Part shown: in pieces, positions 57,481 to 64,000 of the stretch | How positions within the stretch are numbered: the stretch's first letter is position 1 | Layout of the letters: every line of letters starts with the position of its first letter | DNA from: Nymphaea colorata | Taxonomy: Eukaryota; Streptophyta; Magnoliopsida; Nymphaeales; Nymphaeaceae | Direction: 5' to 3' | DNA length: 64,000 nt | Assembly: GCF_008831285.2 (NCBI RefSeq) | Contig: NC_045142.1 | Coordinates: 4,161,501 to 4,225,500, forward strand | Notes under the pieces: model-generated | The model's database searches: none | Told to the model about the DNA's origin: nothing | The model's input: only the letters and a program-made list of their open reading frames with translations | Position numbers and translations under genes: made by a program

Positions 57481-60400
57481 AAGATGATTAAGGCGCTGTA
57501 TACTGGTCGGCAGTGCTGTAAGTCCACTGCAATAACTGATCCCCAAACACTTCAAAGCAACCAAATCTCCTATTTCCTCAGGTAATGCTACCAGCCCATG
57601 ACAATGGCTTATAATCAGTGATTCAAGGCGAGTGATGTACTGTGCGTTCTTGTCAAACTTCATAAGCTTGTCTAGCGCTGTCAGTTTGGGGCAAGAAGCA
57701 ATCACCAGAGCGCGGAGAGAAGTAAGGTACTGTAATTCCCATGGCAACGTTGTCAATCCTGGGCACTGGCTTACCTCCAAATATTGGAGAGCAGGAATAT
57801 GTTGCAGCCCTTTTGGTAGTGCACTTAGCCTAGGGCAATCAACAAACCTCAACGAGGTAAGGGAATGAAGGTGCTCCAGTTCTTCAGCTAACGTCGTTAG
57901 TCCATGGCAACTGATAATCCATAAGGTCTGCATAGTTGATAGGTGCTCCAGAACATTTGAAATTGACCTTAGCTTGGGACACTCACGGATATAAAGTGCT
58001 TGCAGTCGTTTAAATATCCCCTCCATGCCTGACCATTCTTCCCATTCATCCATTGCGCAGAATTCCAGCCTCTCCAATGATGGAAACCCCTTTATGGTAC
58101 CGTCACCGTAGAATTCATGCCCCACAATTTTGACAGAGTTGGTGCCTGTTACTGACAAACTTTTGAGGAGTGGTAAATTCCCAAGTGCGGGGAGATGGAT
58201 ACATTGGGCAGCACCATCAATCACAATTTGGACCAAGTTACAGAGCACAGAGTTCCCCAACCAAGTCGGGAAGTTGGGCCCTACGTAATTTGTTATGTCG
58301 AGTCTCTCAATGGAAACAGGAGGCTGAAGGGCTTCCAGTATCCCCTCTGCATCTATTGTGACAGTCGATTGATATGACTGATGCCGTCTCCATACCAGCT
58401 TCAGAGTTAGAAGATTGCTTTTAGCTACCAGATTCGCTGCCTCAGCATCCTTCTTACAGGCCACGTTCTCAAGGTTTGTTATTTTCAGCCGCCCCCTAAG
58501 ATTGTTCAGCCCGTTCAATTCTTTAATATTATTGCATCCTCTCCCTTTCCCGACAATGAAGCAATGCAGAGTTTGAAGGCAAGTTAAACAATTAATCCCA
58601 GTTGGCAAGTAGGTGATTGAATCACAATAGTCAAAGAGAAGATGCCGAAGTCGTCTCATGTTCCCGAGAGCTTTTGGTAGCTTAAGAAGTTTTTTGCAGA
58701 ATATGACTTTCAAAGTCTGCAAATTACAGAGTTTGCTTGTGGATTCAGGCAATTCTTTGATAGGAGTGAGAGAGACATCGAGGTACCTCAGAAGCTTCAG
58801 CTCGCCTACAGAGTCAGGCAGAGAACTGATCTGGGTGCCTCCTAAATCTAGCACTCTCAAGAGCTTGCAGTTCTGTATTAGGTGCCGTGCTGCATCCCCA
58901 ATATGAAGGTTGAAACCATAAGGATTGTGCAATTTAGTGTAAGCTCCCCAAAACACAAGAAATGTTCTCAGGTTCGTGGCATGAGAAACGGCATCAGTAA
59001 TTGTCTGCAGTTGCTCTTGCTTAACTAATGACAAATGACGAGCTCTTGGAAGAACGTTTCCAGGTTTACTTGCCTCCCCAACAATGCAGAAATCTTCTTC
59101 AGCAACAGAGCGAGCAAGATCATGGACAAGATCATGCATCTTACAGTCAAAGATCTCGCCATCCATGCCAAGATGTATGTCCTGAAACATAGAGCGCCAC
59201 AACAAATCATTGAAATACTCATTGCCTATATCCTCCATTTCCCTTCTCCCGTCAGGAACAATGAAGCTTTCTGCCATCCACAGTTGGATCAACATCTTCC
59301 TCTGAATGGGGTAGTCCTTCGGGAATACACAACAATATGCAAAGCATATCTTGAGGTGTGACGGCAAATAGTGGTAACTAAGCCGCAGGGCTGGCAAGAT
59401 GCGATTCTCATCGCTCTCAGGCAAACTCCAGAGCTCGCTTTCTTTGACGTACAACCACTCGTTCTTGGTTCTTTTCATGCGCAAAAGGCTTCCAAGGCTC
59501 TTTGCCGCGAGAGGAACTCCGTTGCATTTCTTGACAATCGTCCTTCCTATTGATTCTAGCTCTGGATCCACCTCTCTGCCCCCAAATGCCTTTCTTCTGA
59601 ATAGGGTCCAGCAATCACTGTCAGACAACTCTTTCAATTCATAGACCAAGCTAGCATTTAGCGCTGTCGAGACGACCACGTTGCGAGTGGTCACCAAAAG
59701 CCTACTCCCCTTACCGCTGCTTCTGAAAGGAACCATCAAGGCCTCCCATTCTTCTTGGTTCTCATTCCACACATCATCCAGCACAAGCAAGATTCTCTTA
59801 CCACTGACGATATCCCTGAGCTTCACTTGGAGAGGATTCAATTCCTGGACGTTGCAATCAACACCAGACGCTTCTTCTGTGATCGCTCTTGTGATCTTCT
59901 TCAAATCAAAATCGTTAGACACGCATACCCACATCTTCAATTCAAAGTGGGCCTTCACTGCGTTGTCGTTGTAGACCAGTTGAGCAAGTGTTGTCTTCCC
60001 CACGCCGCCAATGCCAACGATGGCCACAGTGGCAATTCCCTCATGACCAGAACTGCTTGCCATCTCGCGTGCCAGGCTAAGACTGGCGTTACTGAGCAGC
60101 AACCCTATGACAATTTGCTTGTCAAGTTCCCTACCGACCACATCCAGTTCATCAATCAAGGATGTTGTTGGTGGTGGTTGCACCACAGCTTCTGGTCTCA
60201 CGTTCCTTTCACTGAATTTAAACCGATTCTTCTCCCTTTCAATCTCTTCCAGCCTTTTCATCAAATTCTGTACTCGCATCGATATATCGCGCCGGAAGCC
60301 GATATCTCGGAAAGGGGAGGGACTTCGAAAGCAGGAGGATGGATTTGGAAGGCAGTAACATGCCTGGTTTTTGGGACCATCATCGTGTTCCCCTTCCGCA

Positions 60401-60654
60401 GATATGAAGCCCCAGGCGATACACTCATCGATTATGTCCTCTGCTTCATATGCGAGATCTTTGAGCTTCCGCAGCCAATCCCTTACGTCCTTCTCTCTGA
60501 CTTGCTTCTGTTCAGCATCTTCAAGTACCGGCTTGATCAGACCCAGCGTGTCAGACAGGTTCTTCACATGCTCTTTGGCTCCCCACAGCAATCTGAGCTC
60601 CTCTTGGGCAAGAGTGCTGAGGCCGTCAATGGCTTTGGAAAGAATGGAGTCCAT
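57322..60654 (-). CDS. CC-NB-ARC-LRR disease-resistance protein (NLR2), altered C-terminus
   Basis: This is a close paralogue of NLR1 on the same strand. It has about 1,110 residues from ATG 60654 (MDSILSKAIDG); an in-frame ATG at 60717 would add 21 unlikely residues. Seen in order: coiled coil with YEAEDIIDE, P-loop GIGGVGKTTLAQ, kinase-2 LLVLDDVW, GSRLLVTTRN, CNGVPLAAK, CFAYCCVFPKDYPIQ, KMHDLVHDLA and LRRs. The NB-ARC motifs are intact, so ATP-dependent switching is plausible. The last LRR segment is followed by a frame-shifted tail (ending NHWESWH) read from a repeat copy, instead of the ARDGGxISFDHE-type end of NLR1. It is probably still folded, since only about the last 20 residues differ, but whether it functions is unknown. 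Confidence 0.94.
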   Translation of the reverse strand: MDSILSKAIDGLSTLAQEELRLLWGAKEHVKNLSDTLGLIKPVLEDAEQKQVREKDVRDWLRKLKDLAYEAEDIIDECIAWGFISAEGEHDDGPKNQACYCLPNPSSCFRSPSPFRDIGFRRDISMRVQNLMKRLEEIEREKNRFKFSERNVRPEAVVQPPPTTSLIDELDVVGRELDKQIVIGLLLSNASLSLAREMASSSGHEGIATVAIVGIGGVGKTTLAQLVYNDNAVKAHFELKMWVCVSNDFDLKKITRAITEEASGVDCNVQELNPLQVKLRDIVSGKRILLVLDDVWNENQEEWEALMVPFRSSGKGSRLLVTTRNVVVSTALNASLVYELKELSDSDCWTLFRRKAFGGREVDPELESIGRTIVKKCNGVPLAAKSLGSLLRMKRTKNEWLYVKESELWSLPESDENRILPALRLSYHYLPSHLKICFAYCCVFPKDYPIQRKMLIQLWMAESFIVPDGRREMEDIGNEYFNDLLWRSMFQDIHLGMDGEIFDCKMHDLVHDLARSVAEEDFCIVGEASKPGNVLPRARHLSLVKQEQLQTITDAVSHATNLRTFLVFWGAYTKLHNPYGFNLHIGDAARHLIQNCKLLRVLDLGGTQISSLPDSVGELKLLRYLDVSLTPIKELPESTSKLCNLQTLKVIFCKKLLKLPKALGNMRRLRHLLFDYCDSITYLPTGINCLTCLQTLHCFIVGKGRGCNNIKELNGLNNLRGRLKITNLENVACKKDAEAANLVAKSNLLTLKLVWRRHQSYQSTVTIDAEGILEALQPPVSIERLDITNYVGPNFPTWLGNSVLCNLVQIVIDGAAQCIHLPALGNLPLLKSLSVTGTNSVKIVGHEFYGDGTIKGFPSLERLEFCAMDEWEEWSGMEGIFKRLQALYIRECPKLRSISNVLEHLSTMQTLWIISCHGLTTLAEELEHLHSLTSLRFVDCPRLSALPKGLQHIPALQYLEVSQCPGLTTLPWELQYLTSLRALVIASCPKLTALDKLMKFDKNAQYITRLESLIISHCHGLVALPEEIGDLVALKCLGISYCSGLTALPTSIQRLNHLRTLQINGCPAIEKKLLELKKEEWNHDLEIEINCQKFSPRSSSYPTNHWESWH

Positions 60655-61830
60655 GGAGATTGCTGACAGGAAGGGGGTTGATTGGGAGGAGGGCTTCACA
60701 GAAGTTAAGGGAACCAAACTTGGTGTTTGCCCGTCAACTTACGAAAACCAGTTGGTCAATAAAGTGGGAAAAGGAAGGGGAATCGAGGGATTGAGATGCT
60801 GCTACTGGTGAGCTCAAGGAAAAGAGAAGGATGACTTCATGGGATGAGGCAGGATCGTGGGAAGTAAACAAGATTTAAAGGCGGGGCGACGAATCAGTTG
60901 AAAAGCGATTCACTGTTTAAACAATCTGAATTCGGATATAAGATCGGTTTTCAATCAGCTCAGAGGCGTTATATAGTTGGTCGGTATGAGTCTTGTGCTG
61001 CAGTTGGATTCTTTTAAGTTCAGTTCGATCTTTTAAGACTGCAAAACTACAACGTTCAAGTTCAAGGATATACCATCAAACATCAAGATTCCTAAGTGTT
61101 GTTTGATGGTCATAAAGTTTGATTCTAGAATTGAAATTCTAAAACCAAAATTTCACATCACATTGAAATAATTGGAGTGAAAATTCTAGGTCTAGTTTTC
61201 ATTTGTGTTTGATAATATAAAATTTTGATTCCAAAGCTAACAAGTTTGATAAAATGGAAATTAAAATTCTGAAATTGATATATGAAAACCATCACGACAT
61301 ATGCTCGAGGAGTGAGAGATGAAAAAATTTCAAAATTTTGAAATCATAATTCTACTCTCTAAAGTCACAATTTGATTCAAGAATGAGTTTATAATTTCAA
61401 AATCACAATTCTTTGTTTCATAGCACAACTCCCATTTCATAACAGGAATTTTTTTCGAATTGTTGCATTTTGTTGACTTCAATATGATTTTAAAAAGCTA
61501 CTATTTTCAGCTCAAGCAATTCGACCGATGCGCATGGCATATCCGAACCGATGGATAAAAGAATCAGATACGGATAACATTGTCCGTCGCTCAAAAAACT
61601 TTTATTCCATTTGATTTGCCCTCTGAATATTTCCATGGAACCATGTGATTGAGACGCTGATGATAAAAATTTCAAAACAAGAGACTTTCTCATAATCAAT
61701 GGTTGAAGCCTCACACTTTTTTTTGAACAATTAATTCAGGAGGATAGAATTATGTGCATGTGAAGTCTTCATGTGTCCCAATCCTTGTTGTTGATTATTA
61801 TAAATAGTTTAGGTGTGTATTGCACTTTGA
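60655..61830. other. 5' flank of NLR2, duplicated with the gene
   Basis: 60720-60940 matches 50760-50950. The AT-rich MITE-like segment recurs at about 61090-61460, and 61600-61830 matches 51720-51850. The shared flank shows that the duplication extends at least 1.1 kb upstream of the start codon, so the two genes probably inherited the same promoter. No gene is seen. Confidence 0.6.
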
Positions 61831-62465
61831 GGTTGTCTTTTCTTGTGTGTTTAAGGAGAATGAGAGTAAGGCAGAGTCGAAAATTTTTCAAGAGGGACGC
61901 CAAATTATAGTTTTAAAATTTTAACAGAAGTCAAAATATAATTTTTCAAAATTTTTATATAAGACAAGTGAAATATTTTAAAGTTTATGTGTACATTTAA
62001 TTTTTTTTTTAATTGGGTGGGGGTGGCCAGGCCCCTGCGCCCCACCCCCTTGGCTCCGCCCCCCTGGATGAGAGTATTCTTGCCTCCATATTCAGGTTAG
62101 AATGAATCCAAAATTGAAATAAAATTGACCATTGGTGGTTCATGATAGGCAGGGGTAGTGGGGTACCCCTAAGGTTTAGGACGTCAATACTGGTTTATGG
62201 TACATCCTTCAACTCGAGCGTACCACAAAGAATGTTTGTACTCCAGCTAGTACTCACAGAAATTGAACTGAAGACGGATTGTCAGGGCAACCCCAGCTCA
62301 ACTAGCTATGCTAGGCTCTTTGGAAAAATGAAGTTGAACGGACTAAATTTAGAACAGGATATGGAAAGAATGAAATAAAATGATCTTAGTCTAGTGTTAT
62401 TAGTAAAATTAAAACAAAACCAAGGTGGAGTGTCGCCGTAGTAGATTCAAGAACCTTCTTTTCAG
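61831..62465. other. Spacer with a GC-rich transposon-like motif, no gene seen
   Basis: AT-rich DNA (61880-62010) is followed by a sharply GC-rich stretch (62020-62070: GGTGGGGGTGGCCAGGCCCC and more). That pattern resembles degenerate transposon ends in plants, but I found no termini. No coding signal is seen. Confidence 0.35.
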
Positions 62466-62469
62466 ATGA

Positions 62470-62645
62470 GCTCTCATTGGCGAAACTTATTTAGAGTATG
62501 GATGAAGAAGATAAAGAGAAAAAAATCTTTCCTTACACCTTGTTGGGCAAAACTAAACTTGCGCAAGAAGCAGCCACGATGTCATTGGCGAAACTTATTT
62601 AGAGCATGGACGAAGAAGATAAGAGAAAAAAAATCTTTAGAGTGG
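62470..62645. repeat. 108-bp direct repeat
   Basis: CATTGGCGAAACTTATTTAG occurs at 62475 and 62583. Each is followed by ATGGA(T/C)GAAGAAGATAA and an A-rich run. A PBS-like TGGTACCAGAGC follows at 62643-62654. Confidence 0.8.
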
Positions 62646-62689
62646 TACCAGAGCATATGGATCTAAGGAAAAGTCTTTAGCTCTTGCTC

Positions 62690-63496
62690 TTGAGAAAGTA
62701 ACAAGTAAAAGCAAAAAATTCAGCATAAGATGAACCTCAAATTCTAAGCATAGGGGAAAGTTGTTGCTCAAGGTTCCCAAGTTATTTTTTAATCAAATCT
62801 AACATCACAAAGTTCAACACCACTTTTTCCACATTCTCACAAATTGCACATAGCAGAGAACCAGAGAACAAGCTACAAAAGATGCATAAGGCTTGAAGCT
62901 CCTTATTCAACGTCCAATCGAGTATCCAAGAAGAATCAAGCGGCAGAAAACAAGAAGTATCAGAAATTCCGACGTAGAAGAAAAGGCGACGCGAGTTATT
63001 GAAAAGAAAAAGGAAAGAAAACCAGGATGCAAGCAAAAGGAGAGGCGAACCAGTGTAGCTATTGGTGACATCGACGACACCCACTGAAGGAGCTCCCGAG
63101 GAGGACGCTGATGCGCCGCTTCCTTGTGTTCCTAACGACTCTGTCGTAGTGATCGACGATGCTGAGGAGGTCAAGCGGGTGAACGACGACCTCCTCTACC
63201 TGCCGAGAAGATATCTGCTGCGTTCACATCCATCGCGACGTTCGTCAATGACGGCCTCCACGCCGTCACTCTTCCCGATCTCCAAGGCCCTTCTCGCACC
63301 AACAAAACCCTAACACAGCAAAGAGAGAGAGAGAGGAGGGGTTCTCACCCACCAATTATTCAACCATCAAAGTTCTCCAGAACTGATCAAGGTAATCCAG
63401 TCGAAGGCCTCAATAACAGAAGTCCTCAAAAACAGACCAAGGTAATCAATATTAAGAATCCATCAACCATGCGTTGAACTTCGTGAACACTAGAAG
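62690..63496. other. 3' side of NLR3, unassigned
   Basis: A GC-richer segment (63060-63315) holds an open plus-strand frame ([20 protein letters not shown]..., 83 codons) and an overlapping frame reading [20 protein letters not shown]. Neither has a recognisable domain, and a GA run follows at 63322-63340. The AAGGTAATC words at 63395, 63440 and 63533 echo the GAGGTAATC just downstream of the NLR1 stop, so 63350-63496 probably includes NLR3 3' UTR-type sequence. Confidence 0.35.
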
Positions 63497-64000
63497 TTAC
63501 TCCAAATATCCTCTTGAACAATAGACTGAGGTAATCTGCTTATACCTATGGCTTGTTTGGCCTTCAGAATCGATAGAAATCACTCCGCCTTTTTGAGCAA
63601 AGCCATCCGATGATTGATTAATCGTCTGGTAATCGACTTCAATCTTGAGGTTGTGGTTCCATCCTTCTTTTTTCTGCTCCAGCAATGTCTTCTTTATGAA
63701 AGGGCACCCATTGATTTGTAGGGTTCGCAGATGATTAAGGCGCTGGATGCCCGTCGGCAATGCTGTTAATCTAATGCAGTAACCGATCCCCAAGTACTTC
63801 AAAGCAACTAATTCTCTTATTTCCTCAGGCAATTCTACCAGTCCATCGCAATGGCTTATAATCAGTGATTCAAGACGACTGACACACTTTGCGTTCTTGT
63901 CAAACTTCATAAGATTGTCTAGCTTTGTCAGTTTGGGACAAGAAGCGATCACCAGAGCACGAAGAGCAGTAAGGTACTGTAACTCCCATGGTAAGGTTGT
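63497..64000 (-). CDS. CC-NB-ARC-LRR protein (NLR3), C-terminal part, runs off the window
   Basis: The frame is open from the window edge to a stop at 63497 and encodes LPWELQYLTALRALVIASCP, then SLIISHCDGLVELPEEI and LRTLQINGCPFIKKTLLEQ. These are the same last LRRs as NLR1 and NLR2. It ends with a different tail (FAQKGGVISIDSEGQTSHRY...) that still keeps the GGVIS core of the NLR1 tail. There is one copy of the terminal segment, so the minisatellite expansion is specific to NLR2. The rest of the gene lies beyond 64000. Confidence 0.92.
   Translation of the reverse strand, partial: TTLPWELQYLTALRALVIASCPKLTKLDNLMKFDKNAKCVSRLESLIISHCDGLVELPEEIRELVALKYLGIGYCIRLTALPTGIQRLNHLRTLQINGCPFIKKTLLEQKKEGWNHNLKIEVDYQTINQSSDGFAQKGGVISIDSEGQTSHRYKQITSVYCSRGYLE

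Noticed and set aside
63062-63313. 83-codon plus-strand frame near NLR3
   Set aside because: No domain and no clear start context. An overlapping frame is equally open, so I left it as unassigned sequence and did not call a gene.

Overview
This window is nuclear DNA from a flowering plant. The evidence is single-exon CC-NB-ARC-LRR disease-resistance genes, plant Ty1/copia retrotransposons primed by initiator-tRNA-Met sites, a plant LINE with a zf-RVT domain, AT-rich intergenic DNA and plant-like splice signals. The species cannot be fixed from the sequence. There is no prokaryotic operon, CRISPR array, rRNA or tRNA gene.

Layout. (1) About 0.5-22.5 kb is a higher-order repeat field. It holds six tandem exon-like units with splice-site-like borders (1.32-2.9 kb), a 1,090-bp tandem repeat (3.68-9.1 kb and again 13.2-16.6 kb), a 6.26-kb super-repeat (9.10-15.36 kb, repeated from 15.37 kb), and polypyrimidine TTCCTCC arrays of 1.2 kb each. 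A second copy of the exon-like block lies at 20.3-22.5 kb. (2) A third polypyrimidine array of 1.5 kb lies at 22.65-24.14 kb. (3) A GC-rich, decayed repetitive region runs 24.15-29.2 kb and resumes at 39.6-40.3 kb. (4) It is split by a Ty1/copia element on the minus strand (29216-39601, 5-bp target duplication GCCAG). That element is itself interrupted by a second, plus-strand copia element (about 29.98-34.8 kb) that lacks its 3' LTR. (5) About 40.3-46.6 kb carries inverted, tandemly duplicated relatives of the first repeat field. (6) About 46.9-64 kb is an NLR cluster on the minus strand: two near full-length paralogues on a roughly 10-kb tandem duplication, and the 3' end of a third running off the window. 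A decayed LINE and a 75-bp minisatellite lie between the first two.

The two complete NLRs keep all main NB-ARC motifs in a single open frame. The second has a 123-bp minisatellite expansion of its final LRR segment, which shifts frame and replaces the normal C-terminus. The NLRs are the only clearly functional protein genes. Everything else is mobile-element or tandem-repeat DNA, although the exon-like array may derive from a transcribed multi-exon gene that I could not identify.
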